Source: Cryptomeria japonica (lineage: Eukaryota; Streptophyta; Pinopsida; Cupressales; Cupressaceae). From it: 64,000 bases of DNA. Made by a program: the position numbers and the translations under genes. Within the stretch, counting starts at the first letter, position 1; the number at the start of each line of letters is the position of its first letter. Shown one piece after another: positions 53,169-64,000 of the stretch. The DNA lies in assembly GCF_030272615.1 (NCBI RefSeq), contig NC_081406.1, positions 463,292,072-463,356,071 on the forward strand, given 5' to 3'. Below the pieces are notes generated by a model. That model saw only the letters and a program-made list of their open reading frames with translations. It was not told the DNA's origin and ran no database searches.

Positions 53169-56146
53169 TGTAGGCGCTAAAAATCGATATCACCTCCAAT
53201 TCTCCATTTTTAACCTAATCACGTGTATAATCTTCATTATTCGCACAAACCTATCCTATTGCCCCCTTTACATTTCCTATCCAAATAATTTCATTTCCTT
53301 CCCATTTTAGGTTTGTGGTTTCATTTTACCCTTTAATTCAACCCCCTTGCGTTAGATCTTTCCCTTGTCACTTTTGCAATGTCATTTTGCCTAATTTTGT
53401 CCCGATTAGGGTTTTTGGCTCCTCATTCAGCTAGTGCTAACTTTAAGAAGCCCACTCTCAAAAAAATGTATAACTTCTTGATGAATATTTAATTTTATTT
53501 CTAGAAAATAATATTTTTATTGGCGAATCTTTTCTGTTTTTAAAGAAAATAATTAATTTTACTGGCAATTTTTTTTTATATCAAATTTTAGTAGTAGAAA
53601 ATATTGGTGAATCTTATAAAATAATAAGAGTATGCATTGATTAATATTGCAAATCTTTTCATTTAAAAAAATATTTTTTTATAGAAAAGTAAAGGCCTGA
53701 AGGTGGAAATCATTAATGAGTTTAAGGGGTAGACTCTACTTTATTTAGTTTCTACCATTAATTTAAAATAATCTAATAGCCCTCTTTGCATTTCGTGAGA
53801 TAAAATGTACCAACAATTTGTAATACTCATGGGGCAAAAAATTCTTTTTAGACCATTGATTTTCATTGAGGTCAACAATTCAAAAATAATTTAAATACCA
53901 ACAAGCATTACAACTTGTAAGTACAATTTACCTCATGGAATACAATGAAGGTCATTATATTATATTTTAAATCAATTGTGGCAACTAAAGATTGTTGATA
54001 TAATCCTAAAGTAACTAATAATTATGATATGTTATTGGTGAATTAATTTAGATTTCTACAAAAAATTATAAAATATTGGCGAATCTGATCCAATCATGTA
54101 TTGAATATTTTGGCGAATCTTTGAGTTAAATTTTATTTTCTTTCGCGATTTAAATAACGCTAAAATAAAAATTTGTAAAAATGTGGTGAATCGGGTCTCC
54201 TTAAAAGTAAAACTTATTAGCCAAATTTTGATTTCCAAATTTTAAAAAATAGCCAATTAGCTATTATTAGCCACTAAAAAATTCATTCTTGATTCGGTCC
54301 TCCCATTTCGCCTTTTCCATTTCATGTCCAGATCCTTCCATTTTCTTCCCATTTCAAGTTTGACATTTCATTTATCCTCAACTTGTCCCCTTTGCATCAG
54401 ATCATTACCCTCTCGATCTAGTGATGTTAATTTTTGACCTATACTGCCTCTTGCTTTCCATTTTCAGTCATGTTGGCTTCATTTCTTCCCTATTATTGTT
54501 TTAAGGTTCCATTTTGACCTCTTCTTTAACCCCATAGTGTTGCATTAATTCCTTCTCCATCCGATGACCCACTTTGACCCAATTTATCTATTATTGCTTG
54601 GTTTTATCCAGTATGACCTAATTCTCCAATCTTTGCTCAAATATTTCCTTTTTCTGTTTGAAACTTCCCAATTCTTTCCAAATTCACCTATTTTGACCAA
54701 AATTGACTTAATTTTACCTAATTAAGGTCTTTGAGCATCAGGTTGACTAATTGCCCTTTTAGGTTTAATTAATTCTTTAATTAATTAAGCCTCTTCTTAC
54801 TAATTCTTCTTCTTTAAATCTTTCATCATTTAATCAAACATCTCCCTTTTTAATAATAACTAAATAATATTAAATAATTTAAGTAATTTTGATTCATCGC
54901 CTTTATTAAATGATTTTAGTTATTTAATTAAAAAATTTCATTTCTAATGCCTTATAGTTGAATAATTTATTTGAATTATTCAATTAGCTAGGCATGTCAT
55001 CAAAATTAAATAAATATCTTTATTTATTTAATTTTCCAATTATATTCTCATACGAGGATAATATCTTCTTTTTTAATTATTACTTGCAGAATATCCTCCT
55101 AATTTTTTAAAATGGTGATATCATCTTGGATATTTATGAGATTTCTCTTTGATTTTTGAAAATTGTGTTTTTTGGAAATATGCCATTATATCTTCTCTTT
55201 TTTTTTTCAAAAATGAGGTATGTGTTGGGACTTCAAAATATTGGTCAAATTTTGAAGACCCAGGTTCAAAATTTTGTTAAATGCATTCATAATTGCCTTG
55301 TAGAACAGGCCTGAGTAGCTCAGTTTGTGAGCTCATATTTTTGCGCCAGTGAAATGTCATGTAAAATCCTCTTGAGAGATTGTTATACACCTTGAAAAGA
55401 TGCCATTATTCCATTTTCATCTTTCCTGGACTAGATTTGATGTGTTTGTGAAGTCTCCTTTGAAGGTCCTGAGGTTAGGGTTGTTGTTTGCACCTTTTGC
55501 ACATTTCTGAGTAACTCACTTTGAGCAGTTGTATATTCGTGTCAAATGATTGCCATGCCAGACTAATATTTTCTTGTGATTGTGTATTATTTATTGAAGC
55601 CCCATGATCCATTTGACAGGATTTCCAAGTTGATTCCAATTGCAAAAAGTTCACTTTTGCAAACTGGACTGTGTCAAACGGCAGTCGGGAGCCTTCTTTG
55701 TGAATTTTTGTTTCACACCTAGTTGACTTGATTTTCAAAGTGGTTGTACCCTATGACTATCTATAAAATTATTTTCCATTTTCCAGTTTATAGTCACCCA
55801 ACTCCTCGTTTGATCAATTTTTCAGGCGACTTTGAAGGTTAATATATTTTTCCTCAGTTGTCATTTTGATGATACATCTGATGCCCTGGATTATTTGTAT
55901 TACATTCAATCAGTGTGCCAGTGTGCAGACCCTAATCAGGTGTTTTGATCAATTTTTGAACTTGATTCTAGGGGCTACTCAGGTGTTTTCAGCAAAATTT
56001 CAAAGTTGCAAAATGCCAAGTTTGATGACCACACATTCAATTTCTCACATCCCAGATGCATCCACTTAGTGTTTCAGAGAATTTCTCCAGGTTCAATTGC
56101 TCAAAAATAAAAAAAATTCTAAGTCAAACCCACCTAGGGCCCGACA
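53169..56146 (+). repeat. LTR-like unit, about 2.98 kb (solo LTR or 5' LTR), boundaries tentative
   Basis: It begins TGTAGGCGCT and ends GGGCCCGACA, giving TG...CA ends. The interior is non-coding and T-rich, with recurring TGGCGAATCT-type words between 53520 and 54195, and TTAATTAA-rich DNA near 54765-55060. Its last 650 bp resemble 13370-14250 (shared words such as GAGTARC-CACTTTGAG and the end AGTCxxACCCACxTxGGG). No target duplication is found (CTAAT before, GTTGA after), so one boundary may be wrong. Confidence 0.4.
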
Positions 56147-58638
56147 GTTGATGAAGCCCAAAGATGCAGAATAAAGTTCATTAAGAAAGTATATTATTTA
56201 AATCATTCCAATTTAAATAATGTTGTATATGGTATTGGTTCAAATAAAGACACAAACAAAACAAATTAAATCACTTGTGTAGTTTAATTTGAGTGGCGAA
56301 ACAAGCAAGATTATTCAAATCATTGAAAATGATATATTTAATCATTATTAAATGATTTACTAGAATATTGTTAAGAATTTTATATGAGAAATGAGATCAA
56401 TGATGAATATACATGTTTCAATGATTTGGTAAAAGTAAAAATATATAATTTTACTAGAATATTGTTAAAAAATTTATACGAGAAATGAGATCAATGATTA
56501 ACATACATGTTTCAATGATTTGTTAAAAGTATATAATAAGGTCCCAATATGTTCAATCATCCAACAAATGACGAAGCATCCATCGTGAATGTTGGGCCCT
56601 TTCTTTGGAGGCATCATTGGAGAAAAATAATTGAAACTTTTTACAAGTTTATTATCCCGCAACATGTAATATGAATGCCAAGGTGTATTGCGAGATAATA
56701 AGCATTAATTTTTTATTATCCCGTACTTAGTATCAAAGCGAGTAAAGAACCATGTGCGATAAGGGATGGGCGTGAGGAGAAGGACTCCCATCTACCCTGC
56801 GTAGCACCCAGAGCATCGAAAGACATCACTCACGGTAAAATGATGCAACGCAGAGGAATGTTTGGTAAGTTTGGGGCAAATACTGAGGCACAAGGTAAGG
56901 TTTGGATGGAGGGTCAAACCTCTCTGTGCTATCCCGCAACCCACAATAGAGTATCTCAAGCACCATGTGGGCTAAGTGGGTATGAAGAGCAATGGCAGTG
57001 ATCTTCTTATCTCACGTGGTAGAAGAGGCGGCCCAAGACACCATGCGGGATAAGCTTGACAGAAACTAAGAAACAAACGCAAGTCAAAGAAATGAAAACG
57101 GGATAGAACAAGATTAGGGCAACATAATTTGAAGGTGAAGTTTAGAGTTGTGTAAAAAAAAAAATGCTCCCACAGCCGCCATTGTTGCAGGGAGTCATCC
57201 CCTTTAGCAGAGAACTTAGCGGAGATCCTTCCCCCGCGCCATAATCTCATAAAATGGAAATCATTATCTGCTCAGTGGGTGGAGGATGATTATCAAATAT
57301 CAATTTGGAGCTATGTGAATGGCCTCCGTGCCCAGTGATTCTTCGAATCAACGCCATCACAGAGACTAACTGCAAATCCAGACCTTTCAAAATGCAGGTT
57401 GTGAGTTTTTCACCTCCATGCATCGTGTCTTTTATGGATTGTAATTGGAATTTATGAGAAGATAGGTGCGCAGTTTAAAGACTCAAACAATCTGTATGGT
57501 CCTATGCATTATTTTCTGTGTCTGGAGATATGGGCAACACTCAAGATTGTACTCAGAGCAAATAAGAAAGCAACTCATATGTGTTGAGAATTCATAGATG
57601 GTAAATAGCTAAAGATTTTGCCTCTTATTAATGAAGCATGTTGCCAGGGTTTGGATCCATGAGAAATCTTTGCATTTTGCATGCTCTTATTTGTTTTATT
57701 TCCCCCGTCTTAGACACCTAGTGGCTCGGCTATGCTGAAAATATGTGAGATAATTGGGATCCCCAATCTAAATGAGCACATGGCTACTTGAGATTGGTTC
57801 ACAGGTTATGAATTTACCAATAATGAAATATGGGAGGCGATCATGTCGTTTGGGTATGGTTAATATTTGCATGATCATTGTTTGATGTAAGCGCGAAGAG
57901 GTTCGAAGGTAAGAGAGAGGCATTTTAGAAAGATGGGCAACATGATATTACACATTCCCAGTAGTCTCCAAATCAAATATGAATTATTCACATATGCAGA
58001 TGAGCGCATTGCTATTGTGAATACCTTTTATTGTTTGCAGGTTATTAACATAGTAGGACTTGTTCTTGCTGTGATAAGCTGTCCAAATGTTTTTTTGGAC
58101 AATTTGCAAAGGAAAAATTGACCACAAAGGTTTGTTAAGGTGAAGTCGTGAGCTCCTGCCTAGCTTTGAAAGGTGTCTGATCATTATACCTAAGGTTTTC
58201 AAACAGTGTGCCCCATGATATTTCCGAAAGATGGGAAAGGTGTCTGATCATATTTTTAGATTTTCATAAACATTTTATCTCCAGGTCTCTTTTATTTTCA
58301 GTTCATAGGAGTAGGTGTAGAGTAGAAAACTTATCCCAAGTGTTGAGCGGTAGTTGACAAGCTAGGATTGTAGCCAAATCTCAGTTTCATGTACTTTCCT
58401 TGGCATATACACATTGGGATATCTACTGAAATCAGTGATGCCTTGAGTGTTGGCAGCTATAAGTTATTTTGGCATTGCTTATGTCTACCTTCCCTGGTCT
58501 TGCAGATCCAAAAGTGCTGGAGATTTCAATTTTGTGACTGAATCTCATTCATTGGCCAAATCCATCATTAAACCTATGGATGGGAAAGTGGATAAATCTC
58601 TAGGGTTTGGGGATCTGTTGATTTGGGAACCAAAAAAC
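56147..58638 (+). other. Non-coding region, probably the LTR of the following gypsy relic
   Basis: It contains a 94-bp tandem duplication (56358 and 56452) and a cluster of TTATCCCGCA-like words in both orientations (56655-57055). From 57290 on it is non-repetitive, with no protein homology I can see. Since a gypsy primer-binding site starts at 58639, much of this stretch is likely LTR, but I cannot fix its left end. Confidence 0.4.
56358..56545 (+). repeat. 94-bp tandem duplication
   Basis: TACTAGAATATTGTTAA begins at 56358 and again at 56452. Both units go on with GAGAAATGAGATCAATGAT and ACATGTTTCAATGATTTG. They are clearly similar but not identical. Confidence 0.85.
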
Positions 58639-58773
58639 TGGCGACTCTGTTGGGGATAAGATAATGAAATGTCTTAAGTCTCCAGTAAAATATTATTAAT
58701 TTATCATTCTAAAGATTCTAGTGGCCTCCCCATCTGAGATGCAACCAACAGATTGGTAACTCTACTGGGGATC
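58639..58773 (+). other. Gypsy primer-binding site, with a second similar copy
   Basis: TGGCGACTCTGTTGGGGAT (58639) has the form of primer sites in Tat/Ogre-like gypsy elements. A second version, TGGTAACTCTACTGGGGAT, lies 115 bp downstream (58754) and is also preceded by a similar AACCAA stretch. One is presumably the real site and the other a duplicate. Confidence 0.6.
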
Positions 58774-59536
58774 AAAGTCATAAATCCATATGGGAAGAGT
58801 CAGCAAAGTGAAGAATCTAAACTTTTGTTTTAGATGTTGAGTGGTTTTCAGCCTGGATGGTCTCTTATAGATGCGTGTTTGGAAGTTTCAGGTAGCTTTG
58901 CTGAAGAAAAGAAGACACAGAATGAAAGAAGACCTTGAATAACTTTCAGTTGTTCAAAAGAACATTCCTCGACAAATAGGTGCTAACTCTCACATTAAAG
59001 AACCTCAAGAACAAATCGAAGAGCTTAGATTTGAAGATCTTTTCAGCCAAAGAAATAAGGCATCAACTGCTGCAACTTTCCCAAGTATTTTCTTTTGAAG
59101 ATTTTGTGAAAACCATAATGTATAAAGTTCTAAAATGAACCCTTATTTAGTGTTACAACACTGGTAAGAAGGGAAAAATAGTTAGTTTCCAACTTTCATG
59201 CTTCTTTGTGCTAAGTTTCAGTCAATGTTTTATGTTGAAAGATGTGTGTTATGTTGTCATAGGTTCATTTAGAGAGTCCTTAAGTCCTATTTTCAGTGAT
59301 TATTGTATCATCTTTGCTTAAGACTTTGTTTGAAAGGAAAGAGTCATGGTAAAAATGCAATTGCAAATTGTTTTTATGAAGAGTTGTAAAGTCAACAAAT
59401 ATGTATTGTCCTAGTTTTGATCTAGGCATAATGAATAATCAACAACTTGAGAAAGGTCCATCTAGAATGATGTTCATCCCTGAGAGATATAGACCTTTAA
59501 ATTTCACACATTCAGGGATACCCAAATCTGTTTCCC

Positions 59537-60648
59537 ATGGAGCTCAAAGATCAAGTACCCTTGTTTCATGCAAGTGATTTTGAGTGAACAACCAAGCACA
59601 TACAGTCATTCAATGAGTTTGTTGAATATTTTTAGATTCATGCTGAAGATGTTGTCATGAAGTTTTTTGTGAGCTCTTTGAGAGATAGTGTGAAGGATTG
59701 GTATGAAAGTCTACCCTCGCAAAGTATATCTTCATGGCATTATTTCAAAGGCTATTCTTGAGGTGGTTCGATGATGACAATGAATTCTATGGATAACCCT
59801 TTGAGTCTCAGAATGTACCAACATATGAGAATGTAGTGTATGCACAAGAGCAACATGTGTCAAGTGTTGATAATGCTTTTGAATATGTGAATGTCCCTGC
59901 TATGCCTATGTATATTCCTCAATATTATGAGAATTTTTGTCAACCTTGAGTCACATATGAATGTAGTCCAAGTCTTATGAATCCCATGGCATATGTTAGT
60001 GTGTAGATGAATATCAAAAGGCTAGAGGTAAATTAGCACATGCACTATTGTCAACGTTTTGGAAGCAATTGCAAAACATTCTTGTAAGCTTCACGCTTGA
60101 AGATTCAACATGGAATGATTTATTCTTGCAAATTTATGAACCTAACGCTATTCATTGGCCAAAGGAGTTGAAACTAGTTGGTCTAGATAATATTATTGGA
60201 TGGATTGACATGATTGAGTTTTCAAGTCTAAGATTGTACTTAATAATGAACATCAATTTGCTGACAATGAAAAGATGGAACAAGAAAGTGATGAGAATAT
60301 GTAGATTGGTAGTGATGCCCTGTTCATAGTTAAATAAGAAACACATTGTTAACTAGAGATAAATATTATTTGTGAATAACAGATAGATAAGGAATGCACA
60401 CCTGAAATGGAATGTCACAATAGCCTAAATATGGATAAATATGACCATCTGGGGGGTCAATTTTTTTTCTTCTAGAGAGTGACTATGATTTTAAGAAGGT
60501 TGTTGGAGATTTAATCTCCCATATTGAAACAAACATATGTTCATATGAATCCATTGAGTTTTCAGGTTGCAAGGAAGACATTGAAGCTAAGGAGGACCAT
60601 GCTTTGCAAGATAATGATGCTGGCGGCCTTGATGAGGACAACACATAA
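59537..60648 (+). pseudogene. gag: Ty3/gypsy gag relic
   Basis: From MELKDQVPLFHASDFE (ATG 59537) the frame reads, through stops, SFNEFVEYF, MKFFVSSLRDSVKDWYESLP and SISSWHYFKGYS (about 59655-59760). This is the capsid pattern of gypsy gag (Retrotrans_gag: KLFVxSLxGxAxxWYxSLPxxSIxSWxxF). Further fragments continue to ICSYESIEFSGCKEDIEAKE (about 60535-60595) and a TAA at 60648. Many stops and frameshifts. No pol follows, because microsatellites and unrelated AT-rich DNA begin at 60641. Confidence 0.75.
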
Positions 60649-60826
60649 ATACATATACATATATAAATACATACATACATACATACATACATGCATGCAT
60701 GCATACATACATACATACACACACACACATATATAGACACACACACACACACATTTATATATACATATATATGCATACATACATACATACATACATACAT
60801 GTATCTATACGCACACACACACATAT
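60641..60826. repeat. Microsatellite, (ACAT)n / (AC)n compound
   Basis: Runs of ACAT, GCAT, AC and TATA follow one another. The minus strand yields Tyr/Cys/Met-rich ORFs (YVCMYVCMY) which are artefacts. Confidence 0.95.
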
Positions 60827-61475
60827 TTGAAAGATGTTTATAAAGAAACCTTAATTAAGATAATATTTAATTATTTTAATTTTTAAAATCTAATTTAAAT
60901 TTAACAAAAACGTTTACGAAAAATAATTATATGTAGTTTTGAAAATTGTTTATAAAGCAAACTTCACATAATATAAAAGAAAAAATGACCTTGCCGAATA
61001 GATAAGACTAATATTTGAAACATACATATATCTAAGTGTATTCTTAATATTCTAACACTATGTTGCTTCATATTCCAAATAGGTTATATGGATTGTGTTA
61101 ATTTAAACATAGGCTATAAAATAAAGCACAATAAAATCAATGGTTTGAAATTATGCGCGAATACAACAACACACTACTAATTCTACCTAATCCTAACTCT
61201 AAATGTATATTCTAACACTATTGGTAGGAACTTGACGCATTGAGTCCCTTGTTTCTATATTGTCATTTAGATGATGCTTCATACATTTCATCTCTTGAAT
61301 TAAAATAGTTAGAAAAAATTCAAATTTTTTTATTTATGTAAATTTGGAAATTCTTTTCTTTATGAAAATGTAAATTATTTTGTTTATGTTTTATTTATGA
61401 AACAAGGGACACAATGCATCAAGTTCCTGTCAATAGTGTTGAGAGAGAGGGGGGTGGGGTAGTCAAAGGATGTGA
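60827..61475. other. AT-rich DNA without genes
   Basis: Nothing recognisable. A phrase TATTCTAACACTAT occurs at 61048 and 61208, and a version of ACAATGCATCAAGTTCCTG near 61411 resembles, inverted, GGAACTTGACGCATTGAG near 61227. These suggest a small inverted duplication of unknown meaning. Confidence 0.5.
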
Positions 61476-61483
61476 AGAGAGAG

Positions 61484-61574
<91 letters not shown>
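61476..61574. repeat. (GA)n microsatellite, about 99 bp
   Basis: About 49 GA units with a single C interruption at about 61486. The long Arg/Glu and Leu/Ser ORFs over it are composition artefacts. Confidence 0.97.
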
Positions 61575-61578
<4 letters not shown>

Positions 61579-61955
61579 ATGAATGGAGCAAATAAGAGAG
61601 AGATGTGTAGATAATGAGACATAGATAGAGAGGGAGAGGAGATATTTGAAGAAAAAGATAGAGGGGGAGTAGTTAGAAATAAAGATAGACATAGAGAGAT
61701 AGGGATAGGGAGGGATAAATAAAGAATTTGTCTATGAGTATTATTAGTTATAAAATCATTTAAAATATATTTATTAGTTACAAATGACATTCTATATATT
61801 TACATGATATGAGCTAAAGAGTTATAAATAAATATTTAAAAGAGAAAGGTAGATAATATCATTAGAGCATTGCTAGGATATGTTTATCTGAATATTTTAA
61901 AATCGGTATATGTATTCTCAATTTTTAATAGACATAATGAATTTCATTGAAGTTA

Positions 61956-63007
61956 AAGTTTTGATTAATAAGAAGAACAGGTTTTAAGGACCCGAAACCT
62001 TTAACAAAGGAGCATATAAAAGTTCATCAATAAGCATCCAGTCCTACTAGGAACAACTTACAAAATGACTGGCAAAAAGGCCAGTCAACCGAAAGGACAA
62101 CAAAAGAAAGGAACGACAAAGCAGAAAAACCAAAGAAAGCACAACACAACTAAAAAGACTTAAGGAGATCCATCAACTTATTCACTAGCTGGTCATAGTT
62201 TGTCGCAGTAGCTTTGAGTTCTTCCATGTTCTTGTTTGGCTTCTTCTCCTTCTTTTTACCTCTAGTCCTTGTTCTAGGTCCTTGCACTTCTTTCGTGCCT
62301 TCAATGTCAGGTTCAATCTCCAGGGAGTCCTTCTCCTCCTCTAGTTTGCTGATGAGGATTTTTTTATTACCATATAAGGCCTCCAGTATGTTTAAGCTTT
62401 GTTCTGTAATGATTTTAAGGCATTCTTCAATTTTGTTGACTTTTTTATCAGTTTCCGCCATTCTTTGATCCATGCCATTATCATTAGTTTTTCTCTCAGT
62501 CAGGTCTTTCTCCATTTGTTCGAACCTGGGGTTGAAGGAATCTCTGATCTCTTTGGCTCTGGAAGTAGTTTTAGTCAAATCCTCAACATATTCTACCATA
62601 GATTTGTCTCTGCCAATACTGATAGTTTCCAAGATTTGGACTCTGTGGTTAAGCTTCTTATTATCCTCCACAATTTTCTTGTAACTGGTAATTAGCCAAT
62701 CAATGGTGTCCACAAAACCTTTCAAACCCTCAGGAGGAGGATTTGAGGAGGGTGATTTCTCACTAGAATTATCCTGATCCTTATTGGAGATGTCAGCAAT
62801 AGTGATTTTATCAACTTTTCCATTGATCTTCTATTCAAAACCTTCCCCAGTGGTCTCCTCCTCCAAATTCTGGTCGACTTCCGAATTCTTTCTCTGCACT
62901 TGTTCCTTTAGCTCCATAACCTTGACTTCCTGTTTCTTTTGTTTGTTCCTTGTCTGAATTTTGGTTTTCCTATTCCGAGGAGACATTGCAGTTAAAGTTA
63001 ATAGACA
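61956..63007 (-). mobile_element. ORF1-only non-LTR retroposon, about 1.05 kb
   Basis: On the minus strand a short leader, one ORF (62986-62150) and a T-rich 3' UTR end in TTAATCAAAAC (61968-61958). The unit is flanked by the exact 11-bp direct repeat CATTGAAGTTA (plus strand, 61945-61955 and 63008-63018). A further shared TGTCTATTAA (minus strand) beside each copy suggests the original duplication was longer. There is no endonuclease or RT. The related ORF at 32731-34339 ends with the same terminal sequence. Mobilisation by a LINE in trans is an inference. Confidence 0.72.
62150..62986 (-). pseudogene. ORF1-like coiled-coil protein (279 codons, one stop)
   Basis: ATG 62986 opens MSPRNRKTKIQTRNKQKKQE, a strongly basic start. 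One TAG at about 62832 (TGEGFE*KING) interrupts; the rest is open to the TAA at 62150. After a Ser/Pro-rich linker (DNSSEKSPSSNPPPEGLKG) comes a long coiled coil: ITSYKKIVEDNKKLNHRVQI, RMAETDKKVNKIEECLKIIT, LNILEALYGNKKILISKLEE. A basic patch (RTRTRGKKKEKKPNK) and ELKATATNYDQLVNKLMDLL close the protein. Coil, patch and C-terminus follow the same order as 33780-34250. No RRM or CCHC motif is seen. RNA binding through the basic patches is a guess. Confidence 0.65.
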
Positions 63008-63018
63008 CATTGAAGTTA

Positions 63019-64000
63019 GTTGTTAAGGTGGCGAGACCCACAACTACCAACCTTTCCTTTTCCATAAGTGTTGGGAAAGAAAAAATAAGGCAGTTCTGAA
63101 TTATGAATATAGGCTCGAGACATGTAAGGAATAGGATAAGCAATTTAAAATATAAAATTTAATGAATGATTTATGGTTTGTAATATCTAAAATTCTATTT
63201 ATATTAGTGAGAAAAGTTATATTATTTCTAAAATGCTATTTATATTTTTAAATATAGAGATATTATTTATTTTAAATAAATGTATATTTAAAATATTGAT
63301 ATTAATAATTATGATTAAAAATATAATAATTATTTATTTGGGCGATGTAAATTTTGTTAATAGGTTTTATATTTAATGTTAGTATTCTTATATTTGTGTC
63401 TCTCTCATTATTGTTTAATGTAGTATTAAATAAGTTTAAAGTAATTTAATAATTATTTATATTATAAAAAAAGAGGTGGATTTTTATGATATTATTATTA
63501 AGTAATTTATATTACTAAAAATGATGTAACATAACGATATAATAACATATAATAGTATAATAAAAAATATAGTATTAATAATATGATAACCATATAATAC
63601 TAATAGCATTAATATAATAAAAAATATAAAATATAACACAAATAATATAAAAATAAATAATATAAATATAAATATTAAATTTATATGAACTTTATACAAT
63701 TGTAACTCCCATAAAAAACACTATCCTTAATAATAATATTATTAGAATTATAAACCCTTATGAATTCAACTATACCTTTAACTCTCATTCTCATAATAAT
63801 AATAGGATATAATAGAATAAAATAATAATAATATAACATAACATAATAACAATGAAAATATATTCCAAAAAAAAACAAAAACAATGAAAATATATTGATA
63901 ATAAAAACATAATAAATTTTAATTATGGTACTTGAATTAGATATTATAGTACATAATTAGGTTCCGATTTGGGTTAGGGATATGGTTCATTTACAATTCA
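63019..64000. other. Very AT-rich DNA without genes
   Basis: From 63100 the sequence is dominated by ATAATA, TATTTA and AATATA words with short homopolymers. The minus-strand ORFs here (Ile/Phe/Leu-rich) reflect composition. I see no element ends or conserved motifs. Confidence 0.7.

Noticed and set aside
57933-58659. Short ORFs before the gypsy primer-binding site
   Set aside because: No conserved motif; the region is probably LTR.
60483-60824. Minus-strand Tyr/Val/Cys/Met repeat ORF
   Set aside because: Translation of the ACAT microsatellite; no conserved protein.
61384-61790. Ser/Leu and Arg/Glu repeat ORFs
   Set aside because: Translation of the (GA)n microsatellite.
63019-64000. Ile/Phe-rich ORFs in the terminal AT-rich DNA
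   Set aside because: Low-complexity composition, no conserved residues.

Overview
This window looks like plant nuclear DNA from a large, repeat-rich genome. Every recognisable protein in it is encoded by a plant retroelement: Ty1/copia, Ty3/gypsy of the Athila/Tat kind, L1-type LINE, and a plant mobile domain (PMD) ORF. I found no intact host gene, tRNA or rRNA in 64 kb. The long, old, heavily nested elements and AT-rich flanks would suit a gymnosperm such as a conifer. That is an inference from style, not a proof.

Layout. (1) 1-4629, minus strand: 5' half of a copia element (copia-1), cut by the window edge. (2) 4630-7511 and 19580-21480: an L1-type LINE split by a second copy of the same copia family (copia-2, 7512-19574). 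Copia-2 has both LTRs, the 5-bp target duplication CTTAC, and a 4.5-kb non-coding insert behind pol. (3) 21645-21732 and 32731-34462: a LINE ORF1-like coiled-coil ORF, split by an Athila-like gypsy element (21733-32725, duplication GGGGG) that carries an extra sense ORF after integrase. (4) 34463-36055: gypsy gag-protease fragment fused to a sense piece of a PMD ORF (to 36719). (5) 38180-39456 and 47281-47645: a PMD ORF on the minus strand, split by a third LTR element (39457-47280). This third element has a coiled-coil/four-zinc-knuckle gag and a second long ORF but no pol. A plus-strand gypsy LTR follows at 48896, so the PMD ORF is antisense inside that element. (6) 49923-61955: mostly decayed non-coding DNA, with a long LTR-like unit (53169-56146), a gypsy primer-binding site and gag relic (58639-60648), and microsatellites. 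(7) 61956-63007, minus strand: a 1.05-kb retroposon with an ORF1-like protein only, flanked by an 11-bp direct repeat. (8) 63019-64000: very AT-rich, nothing seen.

How the parts relate. Copia-1 and copia-2 act as mutual references: where one has a stop, the other shows the original codon. Nearly all stops come from C-to-T or G-to-A changes (CAG, CGA or TGG to stop), the mark of methylated, silenced DNA. The elements most worth following up are the pol-less LTR element with its own TATA-led second ORF, the ORF1-only retroposon with its larger relative, and the copia LTRs whose 5' end appears to have grown by taking in an old polypurine-tract junction.
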